The position numbers and the translations under genes were made by a program. A DNA stretch of 64,000 nt from Aldehydirespirator sp028819505. Lineage in GTDB: Bacteria > Actinomycetota > Acidimicrobiia > Acidimicrobiales > Aldehydirespiratoraceae. Below, piece after piece: positions 51,580 through 59,549 of this stretch; within the stretch, counting starts at the first letter, position 1; the number at the start of each line of letters is the position of its first letter. The stretch is from positions 3,100,001-3,164,000 of the forward strand of contig OZ242297.1 in the NCBI GenBank assembly GCA_965207755.1, read 5' to 3'. The notes beneath the pieces were generated by a model. That model saw nothing but the letters and a program-made list of their open reading frames with translations, did no database searches and had not been told where the DNA came from.

Positions 51580-53227
51580 CCGCCGGCTCGACCCGCAGGC
51601 CGCCGGCTGGGTGGTGCGCACCATCATCGAGGGAGTGCGATCCTCGGCCGCCGATCTGGTGGTGGGCGAGTCGCTCGCCGACCGGGCGCTGGCCGCCGCG
51701 CCGCAGCGGGCCTCGGTCGTGGTAGTGGACCCCTCCGAGAGCGACAGCGTGCAGCGCACCACGGCAGCCGCAGCCGCCGGGGTGGTGTGGGTGACCGCCG
51801 GCTCGGGCCGCGGCCTGCGGGACCGGCTGCGCCTGAGTTCCGGTCCGGCGAGCAGGGTGCCTCTGGCTCTGGTGGTCGTCGCGGACCACGCGGTCGACAC
51901 CGCCGAGTTGCGGCTGCTGGCGGGCGCCCAGGTGGTGCGGGCGGTGCCGTACGCGCCCGCCAGGCGCTCGGAGCGGACACTGCGCCGTCTGGGCCGTTCG
52001 CTGGCCTCGTCGGCCGCCGCGCCGCAGCGCATGGACGGCGCCGACCGGGCGGCGCGCCGCGAGTCGGCCGCCGCCGCGGCCGCCGGCCGGCTGCGCGACC
52101 TGCTGGGCGAGGACGGGGTGGAGGAGTTCCAGATCCGGGGCGGCGAATCGATGGTGGTCGAGTTCTCCAACGGCGAGCGGCAGAGCCGGTCGTCTCCGTT
52201 CTCGAGCGACGACGAGATGATCGGGGCGTGCCGGTTCCTGGCCGCCTACGCGGGCGAGCGGCCCCAGCGCTTCGACGAGCTCGACCCCCGCCTCGACACC
52301 CGCATCGGCGGCCGGTGGCGCCTTCACGCCGAGGCGTTCGTCTGCACGCCGCCGACGCTGGTGCTCCGCAGCAACCTCGGCGGCCGGCGCACGCTCGCCG
52401 ACCTGGGGCTGTGCAGCACCCAGCTGGCCGACATGCTCGTGGAGGCCATTGCCGGCGGCATCCGAGCCAACGTGGTGGTGGCGGCCGCCATGGGGGGCGG
52501 CAAGACCACGCTCTGCCAGGCGCTGCTGGCCCAGGTGCCGCCCGAGGAGCGCATCGACACCATCGAGGACACCCCCGAGCTGAGGCTGCGCGAGTACGGC
52601 ATCCATCCCAACGCCTACGAGCGGCTCACCCGAGACGCCAACAACGACGGCGTGGGCAAGCACTCCATGGCCGACCATGTGCGCGACGCCAAGCGGGCCA
52701 ACAGTTCCAAGCTGGTGGTGGGAGAGGTGAGGGGCGAGGGCACCATGGCCCTGCTCGACGCCATGTCCTCGGGCCTCGACGGATGCCTCGTCACCTTGCA
52801 CTCCCCGCCCGGCGACGGGGTGCTCGAGAAGCTCACTGCCTACGCGACCTCCGAGGGCGCCGACGAGAGCCTGGCCCGGCGGTCGATCGCCATCGCAGTG
52901 CATCTGCTGGTGTGGATGGGCCGCAACCACGCCGGCGAGCGGGTCATCGCGGACGTGACCCAGATCACCGGCACCGGCCTCGACGGCACGATCCAGACAC
53001 GCTGCCTGTGGCGCCTCCAGCCCGGGCAGCGCTGGGCCACACCCGAGGCGCCGCCGGTGGGCCGCCTGGCCGACGTCTACCGATCGGCGGGGGTCGAGGC
53101 CGGCTGCCCCGCCGCGGGGGTCGAGCCCGACTGTCCCGCCCCCCGCCGGCCTGCCCTGCAACTCGTGGGCGGCGGCTCGGCCGGCCGCGACACGGTAACC
53201 CCGGAGCACAACGGGTCACCCCGATGA
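51560..53227 (+). CDS. cpaF: CpaF/TadA secretion ATPase with N-terminal TadZ-like domain
   Basis: A 555-residue motor ATPase of Tad/Flp systems. The C-terminal two thirds hold the ATPase: Walker A is 'VVAAAMGGGKTTLCQALL' (about residues 305-320), the Asp-box 'IDTIEDTPELRL', Walker B region 'SSKLVVGEVRGEGTMALLDAMSSGLDGCLVTLHS'. The first 160 residues are unusual: 'VVVVDPSES', 'VVVADHAVDTAELRLLAGAQVVRAVPYAP' resemble the C-terminal half of a CpaE/TadZ MinD-like protein without its P-loop, suggesting a fusion. ATG 51560 has GGGAGG. Its TGA forms ATGA with the first repeat micro-ORF. Confidence 0.88.
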   Translation: MLMVSTDRRLDPQAAGWVVRTIIEGVRSSAADLVVGESLADRALAAAPQRASVVVVDPSESDSVQRTTAAAAAGVVWVTAGSGRGLRDRLRLSSGPASRVPLALVVVADHAVDTAELRLLAGAQVVRAVPYAPARRSERTLRRLGRSLASSAAAPQRMDGADRAARRESAAAAAAGRLRDLLGEDGVEEFQIRGGESMVVEFSNGERQSRSSPFSSDDEMIGACRFLAAYAGERPQRFDELDPRLDTRIGGRWRLHAEAFVCTPPTLVLRSNLGGRRTLADLGLCSTQLADMLVEAIAGGIRANVVVAAAMGGGKTTLCQALLAQVPPEERIDTIEDTPELRLREYGIHPNAYERLTRDANNDGVGKHSMADHVRDAKRANSSKLVVGEVRGEGTMALLDAMSSGLDGCLVTLHSPPGDGVLEKLTAYATSEGADESLARRSIAIAVHLLVWMGRNHAGERVIADVTQITGTGLDGTIQTRCLWRLQPGQRWATPEAPPVGRLADVYRSAGVEAGCPAAGVEPDCPAPRRPALQLVGGGSAGRDTVTPEHNGSPR

Positions 53228-53301
53228 GCGCCTCCCGACGGATCATCCGCGCCGGCCTCGACCGAAAGCCCGCCATGGCACACGCCCGCACCGACCGATG
53301 A
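53224..53301 (+). CDS. Coupled micro-ORF 1 (25 codons)
   Basis: Starts in the ATGA that ends cpaF and ends in the ATGA of the next copy. The peptide begins MSASRRIIRAGLDRKP and is strongly basic. It has no ribosome site of its own, so any translation would be by re-initiation after cpaF. Confidence 0.35.
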   Translation: MSASRRIIRAGLDRKPAMAHARTDR

Positions 53302-53447
53302 GCGCCTCCCGACGGATCATCCGCGCCGGCGGGCCGATGAAGCCCGCCATGGCACGCCCGCACCGACCGATGAGCGCCTCGGGACGGATCATCCGCGCCG
53401 GCCTCGACCGAGAGCCCGCCATGGCACACGCCCGCACCGACCGATGA
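53298..53447 (+). CDS. Coupled micro-ORF 2 (49 codons, spans two units)
   Basis: Here one unit is 72 bases, so two copies fuse in frame: MSASRRIIRAGGPMKP... followed by a second MSASGRIIRAG. It opens and closes on ATGA overlaps. The fusion is what a 72- rather than 74-base unit predicts. Confidence 0.35.
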   Translation: MSASRRIIRAGGPMKPAMARPHRPMSASGRIIRAGLDREPAMAHARTDR

Positions 53448-53521
53448 GCGCCTCGGGACGGATCATCCGCGCCGGCCTCGACCGAGAGCCCGCCATGGCA
53501 CACGCCCGCACCGACCGATGA
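53444..53521 (+). CDS. Coupled micro-ORF 3 (25 codons)
   Basis: MSASGRIIRAGLDREP..., ending in the ATGA at 53518 that starts the TadB-like gene. It completes an unbroken relay of overlaps from cpaF to tadB. Confidence 0.35.
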   Translation: MSASGRIIRAGLDREPAMAHARTDR

Positions 53522-54333
53522 GCGCCTCGGGATGGATCATCTGCGCCGGCGGCTCGCTGGTGCTCGCGGTCATGCTGTGGCCGGCCGACGGGACCCGCTG
53601 GTCGTTGCGGGCTAGGACGGGACGGCGCCGGCGGGCTCGCATCCCGGCTGAGCTTCCCACCGCTGCCGCGGCCGCAGCCGCCATGGTCGCCCTGAACCTC
53701 CCCGCTGGCCACGCGGCCGCCGCGGCGATCGGCGCCGTGGTATGCACTTCAGCGACGAAGGTGCTGGCGTCGTCGAGGCGGCGGGTCGCCACCGCCGAGG
53801 GAGTGGCTCGATTCGCGAGCGTGCTGGCCAACCAGGCGGCGGTCGCAGTGACCGCATCCGACGCAGTCGCCCGGGCCGCGCCGCTTGTGAGCGGACGCGT
53901 GGGCGAGGCGGCGGTGGCGATGGCCGCCGACTGCGAGGCCCTCGGAGTGGACGTTGCCGCCGAGCGGTTCGCGGTTCGGGTGCCTTCCGCGGTGGCCGCT
54001 TCCCTCGCCGATCTGGTGGCGGTCTCAGCCGAGGGCGGCGGGCGTTGGGCGGAGACCGTGACCGTGCTCGAAGCGGAGGCATCCCAGACCGCGGCGACGG
54101 CCCGGCTGTTCCATGGACGGGTTGCGGTGGCCATGCCCACGCTGGCCCTCGTGGTGCTGCTCGGGGCCGGGCTCGTCGCCGGGTCGGGTCAGGTCGCTAC
54201 CGACGTCGGGGCGTGGCTGGCCGGCCCCCAGGGCGCCGCGCTGCTGCTGGCCGGAGCGGTCGTGACGGCGGCGTTGAGCGCTCGCGTCCTGCTGCCCGCC
54301 CGGTCGGCCGCGCGAAACGGCGGACTGCAATGA
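53518..54333 (+). CDS. TadB-like inner-membrane platform protein
   Basis: A 271-residue membrane protein of the type II secretion F (GspF/TadB) family. Hydrophobic segments lie at about 8-20, 45-75 and two near the C-terminus. The soluble helical core reads 'FASVLANQAAVAVTASDAVARAAPLV' and 'LADLVAVSAEGGGRWAETVTVLEAEASQTAATARLFHGRVAVAMPTLAL'. It should form the membrane platform driven by CpaF. The first residues, MSASGWIICAG, correspond to the repeated micro-ORFs upstream. Its stop makes ATGA with another micro-ORF. Confidence 0.8.
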   Translation: MSASGWIICAGGSLVLAVMLWPADGTRWSLRARTGRRRRARIPAELPTAAAAAAAMVALNLPAGHAAAAAIGAVVCTSATKVLASSRRRVATAEGVARFASVLANQAAVAVTASDAVARAAPLVSGRVGEAAVAMAADCEALGVDVAAERFAVRVPSAVAASLADLVAVSAEGGGRWAETVTVLEAEASQTAATARLFHGRVAVAMPTLALVVLLGAGLVAGSGQVATDVGAWLAGPQGAALLLAGAVVTAALSARVLLPARSAARNGGLQ

Positions 54334-54470
54334 CATGGCCTTCCGACCCCGTGGGCCTGAGCGCAGCACCGGCCAGCCGTCGCTCAGCATTCACCGACGC
54401 CCCCGACCCCGCGGGCCTGCGGTTGAAGCGGTGCATCGCTTCGCCGGCGAAGCCCGGCGGTTCGCGATGA
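54330..54470 (+). CDS. Coupled micro-ORF between tadB and tadC (46 codons)
   Basis: Opens in the ATGA that ends tadB (MTWPSDPVGLSAAPASRRS...) and closes in an ATGA that starts tadC at 54467. It contains an internal 59-60 base direct repeat (CGACCCCGYGGGCCTG). The tadB-to-tadC start offset is 137 bases, again 2 modulo 3. It is probably another expanded junction. Confidence 0.35.
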   Translation: MTWPSDPVGLSAAPASRRSAFTDAPDPAGLRLKRCIASPAKPGGSR

Positions 54471-55189
54471 TCTGGCTCACGGCCATGTCCGGTGCGGCGG
54501 CGGCGCTGCGGCTGGTGCTCACCGGCCCGCCCCGGATGGCCGGCACCGTCGAGCTCTCAGCCGCGGGATGGCCCCCGGCGAGGCTGCGTGCCGCGTCGAT
54601 GACAGCCACGCCGCTGATCGTCGGCGTGATCCTGGCGGCCGGATCGCTGCTCTCGGGCTTCAGGACCGGCGCCATGGCGGCGGTGGCCGTGTCGTGGTGG
54701 GTGCCGGTGGCCGTGGCGCCGTTGCTACGCCGGGTGGTGCTGTCGGGCTTCCGGGCCCGGCGCGACGCCGCGCTGCTCGAGTGGCTGCGCCGCATCCGCC
54801 TGTTCGTGGCCGCGGGCCGCCCCATCAACGACGCCGCGGTCGAAGCGGCCGAGCGGGTTGAGGCACCCGCCTTCGCGCCCGTCGCGACCAGCATCAACCT
54901 GGCTCTCGCGTCGGGACGCGACCCTCTCAGCGCCGCGTCGGCGCATTTCGCCGGATCGGCGGCCGAGACGCTGATCGGCACCCTGGCCGCGGCCGAGCGG
55001 GGCGGCGCCGCCGCCGCCGGCCTGATCGACCGGCTGGTCGCCCAGGCCGTGCAGGCCCTCGAGGATCAGCGCCGGGTCCGCATCGAGGCGCTGGGCCGGT
55101 CGGTGGCCGGCACCGGCACCCTCGTTGCCGTGACGGCCAGCGCGGTCGTGGTGATCGCGCTGCTGGCCAGCATCCGAATCGGCGTATGA
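54467..55189 (+). CDS. TadC-like inner-membrane platform protein
   Basis: A 240-residue type II secretion F-domain protein, second platform component of the Tad-like system. The core has 'RRDAALLEWLRRIRLFVAAGRPINDAAVEAAERV', 'ASGRDPLSAASAHFAGSAAETLIGTLAAAERGGAAAAGLIDRLVAQA' and a C-terminal membrane helix 'GTLVAVTASAVVVIALLASI'. ATG 54467 is chosen because it overlaps the preceding stop as ATGA; an in-frame ATG at 54335 would add 44 repeat-derived residues. Its stop again reads ATGA. Confidence 0.8.
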   Translation: MIWLTAMSGAAAALRLVLTGPPRMAGTVELSAAGWPPARLRAASMTATPLIVGVILAAGSLLSGFRTGAMAAVAVSWWVPVAVAPLLRRVVLSGFRARRDAALLEWLRRIRLFVAAGRPINDAAVEAAERVEAPAFAPVATSINLALASGRDPLSAASAHFAGSAAETLIGTLAAAERGGAAAAGLIDRLVAQAVQALEDQRRVRIEALGRSVAGTGTLVAVTASAVVVIALLASIRIGV

Positions 55190-55245
55190 GCCCCGCTCTT
55201 CGCCCTTCCCGACAGTCACTCAAACCCCGCGAAGGAGACAAACCC

Positions 55246-55452
55246 ATGGACTCACCCGTCGCCAAGATCATCATGCTCGCCGCCACCATCGCCATCACCG
55301 CCGCAGTGGTGCTGTTCACCTGGCAGGTAGTGGGGAACAACACTCCTACAACCGAGAAGAACCCCGGCACCGACAGGACCCAGATCAAGCACGAGAACCT
55401 GTGCGATGCGGTCGGCGGCAGCTGGACAGATTCGACGAAGACGTGCGCGTAG
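55246..55452 (+). CDS. Small pilin-like protein
   Basis: A 68-residue protein with an N-terminal 'MDSPVAKIIMLAATIAITAAVVLFTWQVVG' hydrophobic helix and a short polar tail with a two-Cys loop ('LCDAVGGSWTDSTKTC'). This is the architecture of a Flp-type minor or major pilin without a long leader. AAGGAG stands eight bases before ATG 55246. An in-frame ATG at 55186, overlapping the tadC stop, would give a 20-residue leader resembling a prepilin leader (basic, ending near MDSP). Either start is possible. Confidence 0.7.
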   Translation: MDSPVAKIIMLAATIAITAAVVLFTWQVVGNNTPTTEKNPGTDRTQIKHENLCDAVGGSWTDSTKTCA

Positions 55453-55500
55453 TCGCCTCGATCGCACTTCAGCTATCGAGCGTGCAGTTAGGCACTGCCG

Positions 55501-55917
55501 ATGGACACCGCCTTCGCGGCGCTGCGCGCCACCGCAATGATCTTCGTGGTGGTGGCGATCAGCTTCGGGACATACCTCCACCAGCTGGCCCGCATCACTG
55601 CGTCGACCGCGGCGGTGGCCGCGGCCACCGCCGCCGCTCAGACCCTGGACAGGGCCGCGTGGGACTGCACCGAGACCCACACCGGCTGGGCCGGCGCCGT
55701 GGAGGCCGCCGCCCGGGCCGCGGCGGCCCGCACCGGTGCCCGATCGGCCGCCACCGCCACCGGCTACACGCTCACCGCCGAGCCGTCGTGCACGGTGGTG
55801 GCCACGGTCACCGTGGGCGCGGCCGGGGCCCACAGGTGGTTGGAGGCGACCGCGGTGGCCTGCCGGCCGTCCCGGGCCGCCGATGTCACCGGCTGGGCGG
55901 TCGCTCCGCCGTGCTAG
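55501..55917 (+). CDS. TadE-like pseudopilin
   Basis: A 138-residue protein with an N-terminal membrane helix ('ATAMIFVVVAISFGTYLHQL') and an Ala-rich helix followed by a small beta domain with cysteines ('TLDRAAWDCTETH', 'AEPSCTVVATVTVGAAG'). This is the TadE/TadF-like minor pilin layout found in actinobacterial Flp loci. ATG 55501. Its end GTGCTAG overlaps a GTG that opens the repeat-rich frame downstream. Confidence 0.72.
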   Translation: MDTAFAALRATAMIFVVVAISFGTYLHQLARITASTAAVAAATAAAQTLDRAAWDCTETHTGWAGAVEAAARAAAARTGARSAATATGYTLTAEPSCTVVATVTVGAAGAHRWLEATAVACRPSRAADVTGWAVAPPC

Positions 55918-56471
55918 CCGACCCGCCGGTCCGCAAGGCACAGCCGCGGACATGCCCACCGCCCTGCCACCCGATTCCACGACCGACAGCCGCACCCCCG
56001 CACCACCCAACACCACAACCCAAGACCCAACCGATGGACGACACGTCCAACGCGGCGACAGCCGCACCCCCGCACCACCCAACACCACAACCCAAGACCC
56101 AACCGATGGACGACACGTCCAACGCGGCGACAGCCGCACCCCCGCACCACCCAACACCACAACCCAAGACCCAACCGATGGACGACACGTCCAACGCGGC
56201 GACAGCCGCACCCCCGCACCACCCAACACCACAACCCAAGACCCAACCGATGGACGACACGTCCAACGCGGCGGCCGCCCAACCCAAGACCCAACCGATG
56301 GACGACACGTCCAACGCGGCGGCCGCCCAACCCAAGACCCAACCGATGGACGACACGTCCAACGCGGCGGCCGCCCAACCCAAGACCCAACCGATGGACG
56401 ACACGTCCAGCGCGGCGGCAGCGTCGCCCGCGGCCCCCAACACCACGATCCAAGGCCCGACCGGTGGATGA
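55911..56471 (+). CDS. Pro/Thr-rich repeat protein between TadE-like genes (uncertain)
   Basis: An open frame of 186 codons starts at a GTG overlapping the previous stop and ends at a TGA overlapping the next gene's GTG by eight bases. It consists mainly of four 24-residue and four 16-residue units of 'MDDTSNAATAAPPHHPTPQP' type. All DNA units (72 and 48 bp) are divisible by three, so the frame is kept. It might be a disordered secreted spacer protein, or just an expanded junction: each unit carries ATGGACGAC, resembling the start of the 56464 gene (GTGGATGAG). An ATG at 56034 is an alternative start. Confidence 0.4.
   Translation: MLADPPVRKAQPRTCPPPCHPIPRPTAAPPHHPTPQPKTQPMDDTSNAATAAPPHHPTPQPKTQPMDDTSNAATAAPPHHPTPQPKTQPMDDTSNAATAAPPHHPTPQPKTQPMDDTSNAAAAQPKTQPMDDTSNAAAAQPKTQPMDDTSNAAAAQPKTQPMDDTSSAAAASPAAPNTTIQGPTGG
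55984..56424. repeat. 72-bp and 48-bp tandem repeats
   Basis: Units start at 55984, 56056, 56128 and 56200 (72 bp), then at 56233, 56281, 56329 and 56377 (48 bp). Both are multiples of a 24-bp step. All contain AAGACCCAACCGATGGACGA and are almost identical, indicating recent expansion. Confidence 0.93.
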
Positions 56472-56835
56472 GGCGGTGGCGCTGGTGGTGGCCGCCCCGG
56501 TCGTCGCGCTCGCGCTGTGGGCGGTGGCCTTCGTCGGAGGCTTCGCCAACGGCCAGGCCCGCGCGGCCGTAGCCGCCGAGTTGGCCGCCCAGGCGGCGGT
56601 GCAGGCGGGCGGTCCCGGGGCTGCCGACTCCGCCGAGCGGGTCGCGCTCGGGGCGACGCTCTCCGCCTGCGTCCGGACCAGCGCGGCGCTGGCCCACACC
56701 GACGCCGGCCAGTCGGCCGCGGTCACCGTCGTGTGCGAAGTGCCCGGCCCGCTGCCCGGCAACCGGGCGTGCGTCACCGGCTACGCCCAGTCGCGGCCGG
56801 CCGCATCGGCGCACGTGCGGGTCGCCTGCCCGTAG
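56464..56835 (+). CDS. TadE/TadG-like minor pilin
   Basis: A 123-residue protein: N-terminal hydrophobic helix ('VALVVAAPVVALALWAVAFVGG'), an Ala-rich helix, then a short domain with three or four cysteines ('LSACVRTS', 'VTVVCEVPGPLPGNRACVTGYA', 'VRVACP'). The same pattern is seen in the 55501 product, so the two may be paralogous minor pilins. GTG 56464 overlaps the stop of the repeat frame. Function is inferred from operon position. Confidence 0.7.
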   Translation: MDEAVALVVAAPVVALALWAVAFVGGFANGQARAAVAAELAAQAAVQAGGPGAADSAERVALGATLSACVRTSAALAHTDAGQSAAVTVVCEVPGPLPGNRACVTGYAQSRPAASAHVRVACP

Positions 56836-56851
56836 CCGTAGGGGGTCCCGG

Positions 56852-57211
56852 ATGACCGTCCCGGTGCTGGTGCTGATGCTGGCCGCGATGGTCACTGCCC
56901 TGACCGTCTCGCTGCGCGACCACGCGGCCCACGCCGCGGCCAACGACCTAGCCGGGATCCGGGCCGAACACGCCGCAGCCGCCTTCGTGGCCAGCTGCAT
57001 CACCCACGAGGGGTGCGCCCCGCCCGAGGACGACGGCATCGAGGCGTGCGCCGCCGCCGCAGACGGGGTGGTCGTGACGGCACAGGTGCCGTGGACCCCG
57101 GTCCTGTGGAAGAGCCTGACGCCGGCGACTGCGGACCGCGTGACCGCCTACGACGAAGGGCTCGGCGCCGGGTTCAAGACCCGCGCCGCCGCAGCCCTCG
57201 ACCCGTGCTGA
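56852..57211 (+). CDS. Small secreted/pseudopilin-like protein ending the operon
   Basis: A 119-residue protein with an N-terminal hydrophobic segment ('VPVLVLMLAAMVTALTVSL'), a helical region with His/Ala and a short domain containing cysteines ('ASCITHEGCAPPEDDGIEACAAAADG' and a C-terminal Asp-Pro-Cys). It resembles the Rv3654c-like/TadG-type helicase-neighbour pilins of actinobacteria in size and layout, but I cannot assign a family. ATG 56852. It is followed by a 49-bp repeat array. Confidence 0.65.
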   Translation: MTVPVLVLMLAAMVTALTVSLRDHAAHAAANDLAGIRAEHAAAAFVASCITHEGCAPPEDDGIEACAAAADGVVVTAQVPWTPVLWKSLTPATADRVTAYDEGLGAGFKTRAAAALDPC

Positions 57212-57225
57212 CCCGAGCACGCCGC

Positions 57226-57370
57226 GCACCTTCCAGCACCCCCGCCCCGCACCGCCACACCAACACACTGCCGCACACCTTCCAGCACCCCCGACCGGCC
57301 CCGCCACACCAACACACTGCCGCACACCTTCCAGCACCCCCGCCCCGCACCGCCACACCAACACGCTGCC
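57226..57370. repeat. Three tandem 49-bp repeats
   Basis: TTCCAGCACCCCCG recurs at 57231, 57280 and 57329, with CCGCCACACCAACACRCTGCCGC between. It separates the convergent ends of the pilus-like operon and the DMT transporter. It is unrelated to the 49-bp hairpin family. Confidence 0.9.
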
Positions 57371-57417
57371 GCGGACCCGCCGCCCGGGCGCGACGATGCA
57401 GGCCGGAGACGTCGCAG

Positions 57418-58452
57418 CTACTGGGCCGGCGGCCGACCGCTGCGGTCTGCTGCGATGGCCGCGTTGAGACCGAAGATGACCACCATGCCCCCCGCGAACA
57501 GCACGGGCTGGTAGATGGGGTCGCCGGCGATCGCCAGCCAAATGGCCGCCAGCGCCGGCGACGCGTAGAGCAGGCTGTTGACGCGCGTGTCCGCGGTGAC
57601 GATGTTGCCTGCCCGGTGCAGCAGGCGGGCGCAGCCCATGATCAGTCCGGACGCTGCTCCGAAGGCCGCCGAGCGGGTGGCGCCCAGTCCTCCGAAGGCG
57701 AACGCCAGCCCGACCGCCGCCGCGATCGGAACGCTGACCGCCGAGGCGGCGAACGTCGACCACCACAGGGCGACGCCGTAGTCCTTGACGGACGTGGCGC
57801 TCCGCCCGGAGCGCCTTTCCAGGGCGCAGCGGTCGCCGTAGATGATCCCTGCCGATGGCCGCACGGCGTAGGTCGCCGTGGTCAGCACCCCCAGCGCCAG
57901 CCCGACTGCCGTGCTCCGCCATGAGCCCCCCTCGACTTGGCCGGGTGCCGTCTGACTCCACACGACAGCGGCCACCGCGATCGGCAGCCCGCACATCATG
58001 GTGGCGCTGCGGGTCGAGATGGTCCTGCTGCTGCCGCTCCAGCGCGCTATCAGAAGGGACTGGGGCACGACGTCCAGGCCGTCGGAGAAGCAGGACAGCA
58101 CCACCAGCGGCAGCAGGGCCGCAGTGCCGGCATACAGCAGGACGTTGGGCGCCGTGACCAGCAGCAGCGCCAGGAGCACGCCCGGACGCGGGCCTGCCAG
58201 CGCGACGGGAGGCAGCGCCACGAGCCGTGCCGGACGCATCGCCTCGAGCGGGCCCACTCCCAGCGCGGGCTTGGCCGTCACGGCCAGCGCACCCAGCAGC
58301 ATCGTCGCGCAGGCAGACTCCATGAGCGTGCCCAGCACCAGCACGGAGAAGCCCTCGCCCGCATACCGGATCGGCAGCGGGATCAGCGAGTAGGCGACGG
58401 CCGCCCCGGCGATGCACGCCGCGCCGAGCGCATTCCGGCGACGCGGCAGCAT
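57418..58452 (-). CDS. DMT-superfamily (EamA-like) transporter
   Basis: A 344-residue membrane protein with about ten hydrophobic segments, arranged as two EamA-like halves ('AACIAGAAVAYSLIPLPIRYAGEGFSVLVLGTLM' in the first; 'NSLLYASPALAAIWLAIAGD' and 'QPVLFAGGMVVIFGLNAAI' in the second). Such proteins export or import amino acids, nucleosides or other small metabolites. The central loop is longer than usual. ATG 58452. The substrate cannot be inferred. Confidence 0.75.
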   Translation of the reverse strand: MLPRRRNALGAACIAGAAVAYSLIPLPIRYAGEGFSVLVLGTLMESACATMLLGALAVTAKPALGVGPLEAMRPARLVALPPVALAGPRPGVLLALLLVTAPNVLLYAGTAALLPLVVLSCFSDGLDVVPQSLLIARWSGSSRTISTRSATMMCGLPIAVAAVVWSQTAPGQVEGGSWRSTAVGLALGVLTTATYAVRPSAGIIYGDRCALERRSGRSATSVKDYGVALWWSTFAASAVSVPIAAAVGLAFAFGGLGATRSAAFGAASGLIMGCARLLHRAGNIVTADTRVNSLLYASPALAAIWLAIAGDPIYQPVLFAGGMVVIFGLNAAIAADRSGRPPAQ

Positions 58453-58714
58453 CAGGACGGGGCCGGTCTCGACATCGGGGCCGCGGGACGCGTCCCGGCC
58501 CCGGCAGGCGGGTCAGCGAACGGCCGGCCTGCAAGCATCTGCTGGGCGAAACCCACAGCGCAAGGGGCCGGCTCGAATCTGATCCGTCGACCCTATCCCA
58601 AACCGCCGTCCAACGTGCCACACCAGCGGCCACCCGCGGAGCGGCCCGCCCCAGATAGCATCATCGACGTCCAAGACCGAACTGGCCGATTCGCGCGCCA
58701 TGTTCCGTTCTCCC

Positions 58715-58791
<77 letters not shown>

Positions 58792-58987
58792 GGCAAAATC
58801 CCTGTTCAAAGCCTATTTCTTTGATGTTGACAAGGCTCCGAATCCGAGCCCGAAGGCCGATCTTCCAACGGATCTTCTGACGTACGCCCTGGCACAGGCC
58901 GACATCGGACGTGTCATTTCGAGGCTAGCGAACACGTAGCGCACCCGAGATAGTCCGCCGTTGGGAAGCGGAATAGAGTCTGGAGCC

Positions 58988-59436
58988 ATGGGGACTGCCG
59001 GGTCGGGGAGAGATTCCTTCGATGCCATCAATCGAGAGGTCGGGGCGAGGCTTGCCGAGAGGCGGCGTGAACTGGCCCGGTCTTTAACTCGCCGGGCTGG
59101 GCGCTCACCGACACCCGAGCCGCCGCGTCGTGGGGCATACCGATCGTCGCAGCGGGTGACTACCCGCCTGACTTCTACGTGCCCTCCGAATCAGCCCTGC
59201 GCGCAGCGTTCTCACACCTGGGCGAAGCAACCAATCCCGCGTCCCGAGCCTGCACCGCGGCCGTAGCTCCAGTCCGACTCGCGTGTCTCCGCCGAGCAGA
59301 CCACTCCCAAACAACCGGCGAGCAGTGGCCGTTGGCGAACCACATCGTCGTCGCCCTGGACATCGCCCAGGACCAAGCCCGCGGCCTCGAGGCGCTCGAT
59401 CAGTGGCAACCCGAAGGGATCGTCCGTGCCTGGTGA
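58988..59436 (+). pseudogene. Frameshifted gene remnant after tRNA-Thr
   Basis: ATG 58988 opens 'MGTAGSGRDSFDAINREVGARLAERRREL'. Around 59080 coding character moves to the +2 frame, which reads 'FNSPGWALTDTRAAASWGIPIVAAGDYPPDFYVPSESALRAAFSHLGEA' and ends 'ANHIVVALDIAQDQARGLEALDQW...' at 59436. That frame has no start of its own because a TGA precedes it. I read this as one broken gene of unknown family. The 58792-59549 stretch has no intact gene otherwise; a short GTG frame at 59427 overlaps the remnant's end. Confidence 0.4.
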
Positions 59437-59549
59437 GACGGTCGTCCTCGTGGGCGGCCGGCGCACGCTCGTAGGGTTGCACTGCGTGCCGGGGGCAGAC
59501 TCGGCGCCGTCGACGAAGCGGACGAAGAGAAGACAGCAGGTGACCATCA

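Larger units (their letters stand above)
53224..53521 (+). repeat. Expanded cpaF/tadB junction: repeats at 74/72/74/74 bp
   Basis: ATGAGCGCCTC and the bases after it occur at 53224, 53298, 53370, 53444 and 53518; the last is the real tadB start. The first ATG overlaps the cpaF stop. The spacing makes three successive open frames (53224-53301, 53298-53447, 53444-53521), each closing on an ATGA that opens the next. An original ATGA overlap between cpaF and tadB has been copied four times while keeping ribosome hand-over possible. Confidence 0.9.
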
